Source: an uncultured Pirellulaceae bacterium (GTDB taxonomy: Bacteria > Planctomycetota > Planctomycetia > Pirellulales > Pirellulaceae). Taken from it: a stretch of 38,845 bases of DNA. The position numbers and the translations under genes are program-made. Numbering within the stretch: the first letter of the stretch is position 1; each line of letters opens with the position of its first letter. Positions 1 to 7,216 of this stretch are shown one piece after another. The stretch lies in contig CAJQQR010000247.1 of NCBI GenBank assembly GCA_905480545.1, forward strand, positions 1 to 38,845, read 5' to 3'. Below the pieces are notes generated by a model that saw only the letters and a program-made list of their open reading frames with translations, did no database searches and was not told the origin of the DNA.

Positions 1-137
1 CTGATGTGCCGCTTTATGACGAGTGGCGGGATGTGAAAGTTCTCGGGGTTCTCGGTGTGCATGTTGACCCCATTCACCAACTGATAGTCATTGGAAAACT
101 GCTGCGATTCGAATTGTTCCTGCAATAAATTGCTCAT
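1..137 (-). CDS. Partial hypothetical protein, C-terminus beyond window edge
   Basis: An open frame of 45 codons starts with ATG at 137 on the minus strand and runs off the left edge without a stop. Its start overlaps the stop of the small upstream frame (ATGA arrangement at 134-137), which suggests translational coupling. The visible product begins MSNLLQEQFES and later reads ENPENFHIPPLVIK. It is hydrophilic with no signal peptide. It recalls small conserved planctomycete proteins of unknown role, but I cannot name a family from 45 residues. It may be intact outside the window. Confidence 0.4.
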   Translation of the reverse strand, partial: MSNLLQEQFESQQFSNDYQLVNGVNMHTENPENFHIPPLVIKRHI

Positions 138-283
138 TTCCGTTCGTTCCATTCAGCGATCACTCCCAGGAGTTCATTTGCCGTCATCCGGAAGGAAATC
201 ATATTGCCGATTTCGCTGTTCACCAGCGACTTTCCATTCCCGTCGGCTCCTTCGATGGGATTGTCGTGTTTTGGATCAGTCAC
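134..283 (-). CDS. Small hypothetical ORF coupled to the edge gene
   Basis: A 49-codon frame begins with GTG at 283 (a TTG lies one codon upstream, then a stop) and ends with TGA at 134-136, overlapping the ATG of the next gene by two bases. The product is polar and mildly acidic (contains NSEIGNMISFRMTANELLGV), with no motif I recognise. The main support is the tight ATGA overlap with the following gene. There is no clear Shine-Dalgarno sequence. It could also be the decayed end of a longer gene, since the upstream DNA is transposon-like debris. Confidence 0.3.
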   Translation of the reverse strand: MTDPKHDNPIEGADGNGKSLVNSEIGNMISFRMTANELLGVIAEWNERK

Positions 284-384
284 CAAATCTTAAGCAGCTT
301 TTATACACTACCCAAAATAAATGGGTGACGGGACAGCGGACGGAAATACGAAGCCCCGTCAAAAATCATGTCGGCAAGCAAAAT

Positions 385-403
385 TTCGTGTCAGGTACCT
401 TTT
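385..403 (+). repeat. Dispersed motif copy 1 (TTCGTGTCAGG...)
   Basis: The 19-base string TTCGTGTCAGGTACCTTTT here matches 36,221-36,239 with a single difference (A to C at the 13th base). Both copies lie in gene-poor debris beside truncated genes. Similar GTGTCAGG-containing strings recur in intergenic DNA of planctomycetes and some other phyla and may mark ends of small mobile elements; that is recollection, not something the window proves. Confidence 0.55.
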
Positions 404-474
404 GTTCGTTTTTGCACTTTTCCAAAAATTTTGCCTGCTTTTTGAATCATGGAATAAGTCCTTTTTGTGTTGTC

Positions 475-672
475 CTATTTCACCTGTCTCAATCCGTTTC
501 TTCGATGTTGTTTTAACCGCTTCCCACAATTCCTCGTAGAGTCGGGCGGGTTGTGTAGGACGCGTTCAATCTTCGGCTTCTCGCCCTTGGCGATCTGCTT
601 GCGAAACTGACGACTGAGTTCGCTGATCTGCTCCAGCAAATTATTCGATTCCGATGCTGGGTATTCGTTCAT
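475..672 (-). pseudogene. Ser/Thr protein kinase, N-terminal fragment (planctomycete type)
   Basis: The 65-codon frame starts with ATG at 672 and contains LLEQISELSRQFRKQIAKG then EKPKIERVL. This matches the pattern seen before the catalytic domain in many planctomycete Ser/Thr kinases (a predicted helix, then 'G.KP.IE..L', then 'R..L...LL..EL..R...GE'). After position ~540 the expected continuation (ELWEAVKTTSKKRIETGEIG) is found in another frame, so at least one frameshift is present. The kinase catalytic domain is absent; the sequence beyond is unrelated noncoding DNA. The fragment's ATG overlaps the stop of the frame upstream (ATGA), a normal operon junction that survived the decay. Confidence 0.5.
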
Positions 673-719
673 TTGGCCGCCTCTGCGATCCGCTTGGCGA
701 TAGCCTTTGTCACTGCGTC

Positions 720-1133
720 AGTTGGTTTGGGCGTGAAAATCAAAGCATTCAAAGATGTCACGTAATGCCGACGAAAATGCCCGAATGTATCATTACATGT
801 TCTCGGCAATGTCATCTCGATCGCCCATGCCTTCTTGATGTTCAGCGGCGATGTATTGTAGAGGTGCTGGCCCGATTGGCGAAGCAAAAATGGGTCGAGA
901 TTTACACCCATGTTTTCGCGTTGCTCTTTCTCCTTGAGCACATTGGCTCCTTTGGCTTCTCGTACGCAATCTAAACGAGGCAATACCGGAAAGGGCAAGA
1001 TTACCTTGCCAAGTTCCGAATGCTTAAAATCACCGCATAGGAAATCACCGCATAGGAAATCACCGCGTAGGAAATCACCGCGTAGGAAATCAGCAACTGA
1101 CGATACGAATGACGACAGATTTTGTTGGCTCAT
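720..1133 (-). pseudogene. hsdM: Type I restriction-modification methyltransferase (HsdM), N-terminal remnant
   Basis: Translation from ATG at 1133 gives MSQQNLSSFVSSVADFLRGDF, then KHSELGKVILPFPVLPRLDCV, then GVNLDPFLLRQSGQHLYNTS. This is the conserved N-terminal helical domain of HsdM, the modification subunit of type I restriction systems. After NTSPLNIKK the frame shifts and the expected MGDRDDIAENM and YIRAFSSALRDIFECFDFHAQ continue in another frame with stops. The catalytic domain (NPPY motif), hsdS and hsdR are all missing. Inside the remnant, the normally single LRGDF segment is expanded to four copies by a 15-bp tandem repeat. The remnant joins at ~720 to an unrelated tail leading into the kinase fragment. 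Confidence 0.72.
1027..1086. repeat. 15-bp tandem repeat, four copies
   Basis: The unit AAATCACCGCRTAGG is repeated four times head to tail (1027-1041, 1042-1056, 1057-1071, 1072-1086), followed by a partial fifth unit. Copies 1-2 carry A and copies 3-4 carry G at the R position. On the minus strand it encodes repeated LRGDF/LCGDF inside the hsdM remnant. A 15-bp period keeps the reading frame, so the expansion could have occurred while the gene was intact. Confidence 0.9.
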
Positions 1134-1202
1134 ACGCCTTCCTTCATTGGTAAATCGTTTTGCCATCGCGTGAATTTAACGTGGGGCAGTGATGCGCGGC
1201 AA

Positions 1203-1220
1203 CGCTCGTAATTACGAGCG
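1203..1220. repeat. Perfect 18-bp palindrome
   Basis: CGCTCGTAATTACGAGCG reads identically on both strands with no spacer. It lies 70 bp upstream of the hsdM remnant start. Position and symmetry would fit a regulator-binding site of the lost restriction operon, but no regulator gene is visible. Function is not established. Confidence 0.5.
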
Positions 1221-1584
1221 AGTACGATTGGTGCGTCGCTATTATGAAGAATCAATTACTCAGTGTCCATCAATTCGAGTTTACGACGGTAGAGCGGGGC
1301 ATCCGCAAAATTCGCATTTAAAATCTTGGTTGGCGAACTGCGTTGGAGGATGACTTCCCTAGGTCCATCGGGGTATTAAATTCATTGAAAGTGTGAAGGC
1401 TTGCGATTGAGTGCAATTCAATTAGATGTTTGCGTTTGAGTTGTCGCGTGCATTCGCTGGGGTCGTAGATATGTATCGAGTAGATTACACCTGTCGTCTC
1501 AAACTAAAAGAGAGCCAAAAAGACGCGAGAAAGTTCTAAATCTGATCGAGTATTTTCAGCGACGAAATATCGGCACCGCAATCA

Positions 1585-1700
1585 GCTTGAAGCTGAGATT
1601 TGGGCCGAGATTGGCTTGGTAGTTGACCCGCGATGGGCGAAATCAAAGACAAATTCTGTCTGGGCATATAAGCGACCGATCAATGAGTTTTGACGTTGAA
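1585..1700 (-). repeat. Remnant similar to the 3' flank of the right-end integrase
   Basis: Read on the minus strand, this segment aligns with 38,240-38,362 read on the plus strand. Shared features include CGGTCGCT, GCCCAG and an identical 21-base core around CCAATCTCGGCCCAAATC. The conceptual translations also run parallel (AQTEFVFDF versus AQSEFVVEF, then PISAQIS in both). I interpret both as copies of the terminal region of one insertion sequence family, in inverted orientation at the two ends of the window. Confidence 0.6.
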
Positions 1701-1981
1701 ACGCCTGTAGCAATATGTCGAAAAACCTGTGCCCCTCCGACCTAGGGTTGACGCAAAGTTCACCCTTGACCTGTCGCCCGCGCGCCGACGTCGGTTTCGA
1801 AGATTGCTCAGCCGACGCTGGAATGTTCGCGATTAACCACACGAGCGGGCCCAATCCAAGAATTCACAATTTTTCACAAAGGGATTTCGGCCTAAACCCC
1901 GAGTTGATCCAGCGGTGGCTTGCCCAATTATGGATTGAAAATGACGAGAGCCAGATATCAGTCGTTAGTCAAAGGAATTCG

Positions 1982-2345
1982 ATGTTAGCAAGAAGACGTT
2001 TTCATAACATGCAAATTTGGTTTTCCCTGCTCTTTGCTGTTATTGTGGTCGGTGGGTGTTCACAAAACCCAGTGGCTGATTCGGGAGACGGCGAAGGCGG
2101 CACAACACCTTCAACTGGTATTGCAACCAAAGACGAAACTACCGCCAGCGATTCAAATAACAAAGAAAAACTTGTTGTCCTCGACATCCAGCGAAACATT
2201 GCGGAATGGATACTAAGTGTCAACGGACGCCTGATGTTGAGGGGAGTGATCAGTGGATAAAAAAGATCGATGAGTTGCCGCCGAAGGGGCAATTGACAGT
2301 TGCAAAAGTGTGGTTGTGGAGGTCGGAGAAAGGGAGTGATGCAAT
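1982..2345 (+). pseudogene. Leucine-rich-repeat-type lipoprotein, N-terminal fragment
   Basis: ATG at 1982 is preceded by AAAGGA at good spacing. The product starts with a basic segment, a hydrophobic stretch and a lipobox VVGGC (Cys26), so the protein was a lipoprotein. A low-complexity Ser/Thr/Asp linker follows, then IQRNIAEWILSVNG and, after a one-base frameshift near 2230, VEGSDQWIKKIDELP and QLTVAKVWL. That block resembles the cap ('A.WVLS.GG' followed by 'LP...F.L..V.L') before leucine-rich repeats in planctomycete proteins (family knowledge). The gene ends at about 2345 where an oppositely oriented transposase fragment begins, so the repeats themselves are lost. Confidence 0.55.
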
Positions 2346-2500
2346 CCAGACCGAAAATGAGTTTCGCCTATCGGTCGATGCTTGGCACCGCACAACGCGG
2401 TGACTTCCTCGGCCATCACATCGGTGATCATCTGGCGAACCAGTCCCCGAAGGTGAGTTCGAAATACTTCCAATGCTGATTCAGAAGAAACTTGCCCAAG
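2345..2500 (-). pseudogene. IS256/Mutator-type transposase, N-terminal fragment
   Basis: Minus-strand translation gives LGQVSSESALEVFRTHLRGL, then VRQMITDVMAEEVTALCGAKH and GETHFRSG. This matches the N-terminal region of IS256-family (Mutator) DDE transposases, where an amphipathic 'L..E...LCG..Y/H' segment precedes the catalytic domain. Nothing of the DDE domain is present. The frame runs directly into reverse-strand sequence of the lipoprotein fragment at ~2345, which marks the breakpoint. About 45 of some 400 residues remain. Confidence 0.6.
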
Positions 2501-2528
2501 CGTTTATAAAAAATTAGATTCATTCATG

Positions 2529-2607
2529 GTGGTCTGCCCGTCGGCGCTAACCGACGATGAAAATTGCAAGTTCCGAAAGGCGACATTGTCGCCTTTCGGG
2601 AGACCAC
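2529..2607. repeat. Cloverleaf-like hairpin element (REP/BIME-like)
   Basis: Three nested pairings fold the segment. The outer stem is GTGGTCT (2529-2535) with AGACCAC (2601-2607). The first arm is CGTCGG-cgctaa-CCGACG (2539-2556). The second arm is a 12-bp perfect stem CCGAAAGGCGAC with a three-base loop ATT (2573-2599). Both arms lie within the closing stem. No T tract follows, and no gene ends directly upstream, so a simple terminator is unlikely. The form fits a repetitive extragenic palindrome or a miniature mobile element. Confidence 0.7.
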
Positions 2608-2894
2608 TTTTCAGCTTCTAACAATTAGGGGAACGCTTCCTTTTGGTTTGACGTGGCATGCACGATTTTTCGCATCGCGGTGGTAAGATCCTGCCAGAAA
2701 CCTTTTTCGCATTGAACTAGGCCCTGTAAAGAAGTTTTTGTAACTGGTTAGTTTTTGAAATTGATTGCGATTGGTAGTGCCATTTTCGCACACGATGATT
2801 TCGCCGACGAGTTCTTTCTTCACGGAAAAGGCTCTCGCCATCGAGCAGAATAATAATTCCTGTAAATTGAATTAACTTGGCAGTTGATACTGGT

Positions 2895-2922
2895 TTGAAC
2901 CCAGTGGGTGCAACTTTATAAT
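2895..2922 (+). promoter_or_regulatory. Putative sigma-70-type promoter for the redoxin-like gene
   Basis: TTGAAC (2895-2900) and a consensus TATAAT (2917-2922) are separated by 16 bases and point towards the gene starting at 3099. The predicted leader is about 170 nt and contains a 14-bp direct repeat (ACTGCCATTCAACT, then ...CG) at 3020-3047. Only the -10 element is at consensus. Confidence 0.5.
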
Positions 2923-3098
2923 GCGTTCGGTCGTTTAAACGTGAAGAGCTAACACGATGAGGTGCCCGCCGACTCGTTTTTAGCTGGCGTCGTTTTGCAT
3001 TTCCAAGAAATGCCCCTTTACTGCCATTCAACTACTGCCATTCAACGTCGGTGGCGGTCCATTTTTTATACGAGAACGTTTAACGATTCGAGGAAAAC

Positions 3099-4067
3099 AT
3101 GCAGCGATTGTACCAATTTCATCAAGGAACGCTTATTCCTCACTGGTTTGTGGGAGCAGTCCTAATCGCAGCGGCAGCGGCAAACATTGATCCAGCTGCA
3201 ACGGCTCTGGCCACTCCCTTCGTACCTCAATCTGATGACGAGAAGTCAAAAGAAAACGACGCTGATCAAGAACGCGTTTACTCCGGACCTCAACCGGGTG
3301 AAAAGATCACGCCGTTTAAAGTTCTGCGGGTCAAAGACGACCAAGCGAAAGAGTTGGATATAGTCAAGGAAACCAAAGGCACCACTCTCATCTGCTTCGT
3401 GCACAGACTTAGCAACGATGATAGGATTCTATTCGGTCTGGGATTGGTGGATTTCTACGCTTCACGTCATAAGGAATTGACCAGCCACATTGTGCTACTT
3501 TCAGACGACCGAGCAAAGATGATTGAGATGCTCAAAGGTTGGACGCGAGGAAAGGTGTTCACCAAGTCATTATTAAGCGTGTTCACTGATGGTCTCGAAG
3601 GGCCTGGTTCTTACGGATTGAATCGAAACGTCGCAATGACCGTCCTGGTTGCCAAGGGAAATAAAGTTGTCGACAACATGGTATTCCAAGCCCCCAACTA
3701 CCGTGATCTTGAGACAATAATGGTTGCTGTCGCGAAGGCACTCGGCAAGCCAGAGCCTACCTTGTCCAAGGTTCAGCAAGAACTTCGGGCCGAACGTCAA
3801 CGGCAAGCGGACAAGAAGATCAAGGCAAGTCCTGTCTTTAAACTCGCGCCCAATGCACAGCTTGGCCGCATCATGTTTGGCATGGTCAATCCACGAGGCA
3901 ATCGATCAAAGAATGCCCAGCGTCGTGGCCAGCAACTTCTCGACTGGGCAGGCGACAGCAAAGAACGAAAGTCCGCGTTGAAGAAGTATTGCAAAGCAGT
4001 CCTGACCGGTGATTTCAATCTCGACCGATATTCCCGACCAGCCCTTAAGAAGCTTGCAGAAGAATAG
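3099..4067 (+). CDS. Exported thioredoxin/redoxin-fold protein of unknown role
   Basis: 322 residues. ATG at 3099 has a purine-rich ribosome site (CGAGGAAAAC) just upstream. Residues ~12-40 form a hydrophobic, Ala-rich signal-like segment, followed by an acidic linker. Residues ~66-200 have the layout of an AhpC/redoxin domain (PGEKITPFKVLRVKD, then a strand TTLICFVHR, then a helix), but the CxxC or peroxidatic Cys expected after the first strand is absent; only one Cys sits in the strand. The C-terminal ~100 residues are Lys/Arg-rich. Redoxin-like domains without catalytic cysteines are common in exported planctomycete proteins, so a structural or binding role is more likely than redox catalysis. 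It stands alone between two zones of mobile-element debris. Confidence 0.7.
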   Translation: MQRLYQFHQGTLIPHWFVGAVLIAAAAANIDPAATALATPFVPQSDDEKSKENDADQERVYSGPQPGEKITPFKVLRVKDDQAKELDIVKETKGTTLICFVHRLSNDDRILFGLGLVDFYASRHKELTSHIVLLSDDRAKMIEMLKGWTRGKVFTKSLLSVFTDGLEGPGSYGLNRNVAMTVLVAKGNKVVDNMVFQAPNYRDLETIMVAVAKALGKPEPTLSKVQQELRAERQRQADKKIKASPVFKLAPNAQLGRIMFGMVNPRGNRSKNAQRRGQQLLDWAGDSKERKSALKKYCKAVLTGDFNLDRYSRPALKKLAEE

Positions 4068-4244
4068 ACTTGCGTTGTCCGCTTCGAATACAATTTTTCA
4101 CAGTGCTGTTTCTCACGACATTCTGGAATTTTGAGCGATAGTTCTCGCGACACGGCCCTATTCCATAGGACACTGCGGAACACGAAAATCCGGGTATGTC
4201 CACAACGACTCGCAAGTGACGCACCGACGACCATCGCCGTCGAG

Positions 4245-4660
4245 AGCTCGTGCAAACCACGCGTGACATTCAACTTGTTAATCAGCACGGAATGCCGGCG
4301 TCAACAGCCAGAGGCTGGCTCAATAAGCTAGTTGTGAATGTCGTGTCGGTCGATGCGATTGATCTCGAAACCCCGAGCTTCAGCACCAAGTGATGCTGCA
4401 TCGTCGCCGAGTCACCAAGCTCAGCGCATTGTTGCGCCTGGCCATCGTCATTGTGAAAGTAACTGGCTTCTCCTTTCACAGACGTCGGATTGCGGATGGA
4501 ATTAACAAGCGGCAATTTTTAGCGGCAATCAGATGTACTTGTTCCCACATCGGCGTGAGAATGGTGCTACGGGCGACCGGTCTTCCTGAGGCACGCTATC
4601 ACAATCGGCATGGCGAACGCTGTGCATTTGATGTCATCGACTCGTGCCCGCGAAGCTTCC
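4245..4660 (+). pseudogene. Integrase-type (rve/IS3-like) transposase, N-terminal remnant
   Basis: Two overlapping frames carry pieces of one protein: NQHGMPASTARGWLNKLVVN with VVSVDAIDLE (about 4250-4390), then HRRRVTKLSALLRLAIVIVK and VTGFSFHRRRIADG, then VLRATGLPEARYHN (4393-4630). This order (HTH 'STARGWL' segment, 'RRRV.KL.ALLRL' coiled region, 'GF.....RLPDG', 'GLP.ARYH') is that of a planctomycete helix-turn-helix integrase-core transposase. The DDE catalytic domain is absent. At ~4650 it is joined to a different transposase remnant in the same orientation. Confidence 0.6.
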
Positions 4661-5193
4661 GGCAACCACCCGCACAAATGCCGTGTCAACGGGAAACAAA
4701 AAGAAGTTCGCGGCAAACCGTTGCCGACGCCGTTGGTGATGACACGTTTGCTCGACGACAACGGCTACATCGTTGCTGAATGGACGTTGCTGACAAATTT
4801 TTTGGACACCTAATTTTCGGCCTATCAAGTCGCTCTTTGGTATCATTGGCGTTGGCTGATCGAAACTTTTTTTAAACTGCTCAAGAGCTACGGGTAAGAA
4901 CTGAAACCATGGCAATAGGATAGCAGTCTGGCGATTGCTCGGCGAATTCTGGTTGCGTCGATGTCCTGCGTAATGGCTTGGTCGTTGCAGCGGGACGATT
5001 CCCCAGAGGCCCCGCAAGCAAAAAAACCCCGATTCGTTTAAACGGTCGGCAAATGAAACACGGCATCAAATCTACCGCACCCGCTTTAGTCGCCGGCTTC
5101 ATGGTGCTGCTTTCCATCCAAGACCTGCTCACACAAAATGACGTCGACATCGGACCACTTCCCGCAATCGCAAACGCCGCCATCCCATCCTAA
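4610..5193 (+). pseudogene. IS4-type transposase, C-terminal remnant
   Basis: The frame carries GKPLPTPLVMTRLLDDNGYIV, then ALWYHWRWLIETFFKLLKS, then AIARRILVASMSCVMAW, and after a frameshift near 5035 LNGRQMKHGIKSTAPALVAG. The 'Y..RW.IE.FFK.LK' segment is the E-containing signature (Y-R-E/K) of IS4-type DDE transposases, so the catalytic Glu region is preserved. Three in-frame stops (TAA 4811-4813, TAA 4895-4897, TAG 4916-4918) break it; the last two stand where the family usually has Gln, consistent with C-to-T changes. The N-terminal half is missing. Confidence 0.7.
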
Positions 5194-5500
5194 ATAGCCG
5201 CACCCAATTGTGTGAATACCAATGCCGTCTGAGGGTTGAGGGAATTGAGCGATTTAGAAAACAAAACTCCACAAAACTAGGGATTTCACCGTGAAATCGA
5301 ATTCAAACACGATTTCGTCAAACAAGAAAAACGGATGAAATGATCGCCCTGACGAGTCTTAGTTGACTCCAGAAATTTCGCAGAATATACTGTTTGTCCG
5401 GGTTCGTTTTGAGAAAAACCAGTCAAGGATGCTGGATTGACGAGCCTTCCCCCACCCTTCCCCACCCCCAAAATGCGGATGGATCCGTGAAATCATCTCC
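5194..5500. other. Leader region of the T2SS operon
   Basis: No gene is visible. It contains a 17-base odd palindrome (GATTTCACCGTGAAATC, 5282-5298) about 65 bp upstream of the predicted -35 box, where an activator could bind. The promoter at 5363-5391 follows, then a C-rich tract (5448-5470) in the leader. The function of the palindrome is a guess. Confidence 0.4.
5363..5391 (+). promoter_or_regulatory. Putative promoter of the gspE-M operon
   Basis: TTGACT (5363-5368) and TATACT (5386-5391) are spaced by exactly 17 bases, each one mismatch from the sigma-70 consensus. The predicted start lies near 5398, leaving a leader of about 100 nt before gspE. No better candidate is seen in the 300 bp upstream. 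Confidence 0.6.
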
Positions 5501-7180
5501 ATGATCCAGCAAAAATCTGCAGTCCGAATTGATCGGGACAAGCTGCAATATCTAGACGACGCTCTTCGCTCCTCGCGATCCATCGTTGAGCTTAGCGCTG
5601 AGATGGATTACCGACGTGTGGATGATTTGCTGTCTGCAATCGCCAACAGCTTGGGGCTGTCGACAGTGAACCTCGACAGCATCGACGTTGATAACCAACT
5701 GCTGGAGATATTTCCGGCAAAATTAATCCACCGTTACGAAGTCTTTCCCATTTCAGAAAAGCGGGGAGAGCTTCACCTGGCCGTCAGCAATCCGTTTGAC
5801 TTCAACGCCATTGACGCCGTTGGGGCAGCAACCGGCAAAACCATCACTCCCGTGGTGACCGATCCAGATCAAGTCCGGGGTTTGATCAAAACCCATTTTG
5901 GTGTTGGTGCCGACACGATTAACGGACTGATGTCAATTCACGGGAATGACAGCGAATCAATTCAAGATTTGGCTGGGCAAGACCTCGAGGACGCCGAAGC
6001 GGCACAACAAGCGTCTGTAGTTCGACTGGTCAACGAGATTTTAACAGAGGCCATCGAGTCACGAACTTCTGATATTCACATCGAGGCTCAGGAAAAAGGA
6101 ATCAAAATCAGATACCGTATTGACGGCGTTCTCCAACGCCAACCGGTACCGCAGGAAATGAATCGATTCCAAAATGCGATTGTAAGCCGCTTGAAAATCA
6201 TGGCAAAACTTAACATTGCCGAAAAGCGAGTTCCTCAAGACGGCCGGATCAAAATCCGTGTTAAAGGCCGTGAAGTCGACATTCGCGTATCAATCATCCC
6301 AATGCTTCATGGCGAAGGGATCGTGATGCGAATTCTGGATAAAGAAAACCTGTCGTTCTCTCTTCGGGGTATCGGCATGTCAGAATCTGTCTATCAACAG
6401 TTTCAAAAGCTGATCAAACTTCCACATGGAATTGTTCTCGTGACCGGCCCAACGGGTTCCGGAAAAACAACGACGCTTTATAGCGCCCTAGAAGAAATCA
6501 AGAACGAAGACACCAAAATTATCACCACAGAAGATCCCATCGAGTATCAACTCGACGGGATCAATCAAATCCAAGTCCACAAAAAAGTTGGGCTGACGTT
6601 TGCCACCAGCCTACGCAGTATTCTCCGGCACGATCCAGACGTTGTCCTGGTAGGTGAAATTCGGGATTTAGAAACGGCCGAGAACGCGACGCAAGCCTCA
6701 TTGACGGGGCACCTTGTTTTCAGCACGTTACACACGAACGATTCGGCCGGCGCGTTTATGAGACTTTGCGATATGGGTGTTGACCCATTCTTGGTCACCA
6801 GCACGATTGAAGGAATACTGGCCCAGCGACTGGTCAGAAAACTTTGCAACGAATGTTCGCAACCAGTCAGCCTTGATGAGCTTGACATTCCTGAAGATTT
6901 CCCAGTCGATAAAGTACAGTCTGAAGGATTGACGCTGAGAAAACAGGTTGGTTGCCCGGCGTGCCGAAATACGGGATACAGCGGCCGCTTGGGAATTTAC
7001 GAATTGCTGGTAAGCAGTGACCGAATTCGTGCGCTCGCTGGCGAAAAAGCGCCGACTAATGAAATCAAAAAAGCTGCCGTAGAAGAAGGAATGACCACTC
7101 TAAGAATGGACGGGTGGGAAAAAGTGCTAAATGGAGTCACCACGGTTGAAGAAGTGCTGAGAGTTTCCAAAACCGATTGA
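5501..7180 (+). CDS. gspE: Type II secretion ATPase GspE
   Basis: 559 residues, the usual length for GspE/PulE. It is the cytoplasmic hexameric ATPase that powers pseudopilus assembly. Residues ~1-150 form the T2SSE N-terminal domain that contacts GspL. The ATPase core has Walker A GPTGSGKTTTLY (~316), an Asp box TTEDPIEYQLDG, Walker B DPDVVLVGEIRD (~375-387) and a His box GHLVFSTLHTND. A CNEC...CPAC zinc motif (~448 and ~485) with the family's ~33-residue spacing identifies GspE rather than PilT. ATG at 5501 has no clear Shine-Dalgarno sequence. It is the first gene of the operon, 36 nt before gspF. Confidence 0.97.
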   Translation: MIQQKSAVRIDRDKLQYLDDALRSSRSIVELSAEMDYRRVDDLLSAIANSLGLSTVNLDSIDVDNQLLEIFPAKLIHRYEVFPISEKRGELHLAVSNPFDFNAIDAVGAATGKTITPVVTDPDQVRGLIKTHFGVGADTINGLMSIHGNDSESIQDLAGQDLEDAEAAQQASVVRLVNEILTEAIESRTSDIHIEAQEKGIKIRYRIDGVLQRQPVPQEMNRFQNAIVSRLKIMAKLNIAEKRVPQDGRIKIRVKGREVDIRVSIIPMLHGEGIVMRILDKENLSFSLRGIGMSESVYQQFQKLIKLPHGIVLVTGPTGSGKTTTLYSALEEIKNEDTKIITTEDPIEYQLDGINQIQVHKKVGLTFATSLRSILRHDPDVVLVGEIRDLETAENATQASLTGHLVFSTLHTNDSAGAFMRLCDMGVDPFLVTSTIEGILAQRLVRKLCNECSQPVSLDELDIPEDFPVDKVQSEGLTLRKQVGCPACRNTGYSGRLGIYELLVSSDRIRALAGEKAPTNEIKKAAVEEGMTTLRMDGWEKVLNGVTTVEEVLRVSKTD

Positions 7181-7216
7181 ACTCGTTGATTTTCCCCCAC
7201 ATTCCATTCCAACACC

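Larger units (their letters stand above)
1167..1981. other. Gene-free stretch with a palindrome and a transposon-end remnant
   Basis: I find no supportable gene here. It holds a perfect 18-bp palindrome at 1203-1220 (CGCTCGTAATTACGAGCG), which could be a dimeric operator or a hairpin. At 1585-1700 lies a minus-strand stretch similar to DNA just after the integrase remnant at the right end of the window. The rest shows no conserved frame on either strand. Confidence 0.5.

Noticed and set aside
1027-1086. Short regular repeats as a CRISPR array
   Set aside because: The repeats are contiguous 15-bp units without spacers and lie inside a coding relic.
2890-2905. T-loop-like string CTGGTTTGAACCCAG, possible tRNA
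   Set aside because: No acceptor stem, anticodon arm or CCA context can be drawn around it on either strand.
5282-5298. Odd palindrome upstream of gspE as a known operator
   Set aside because: The symmetry is real, but no matching regulator or known consensus can be named; kept only as part of the leader description.
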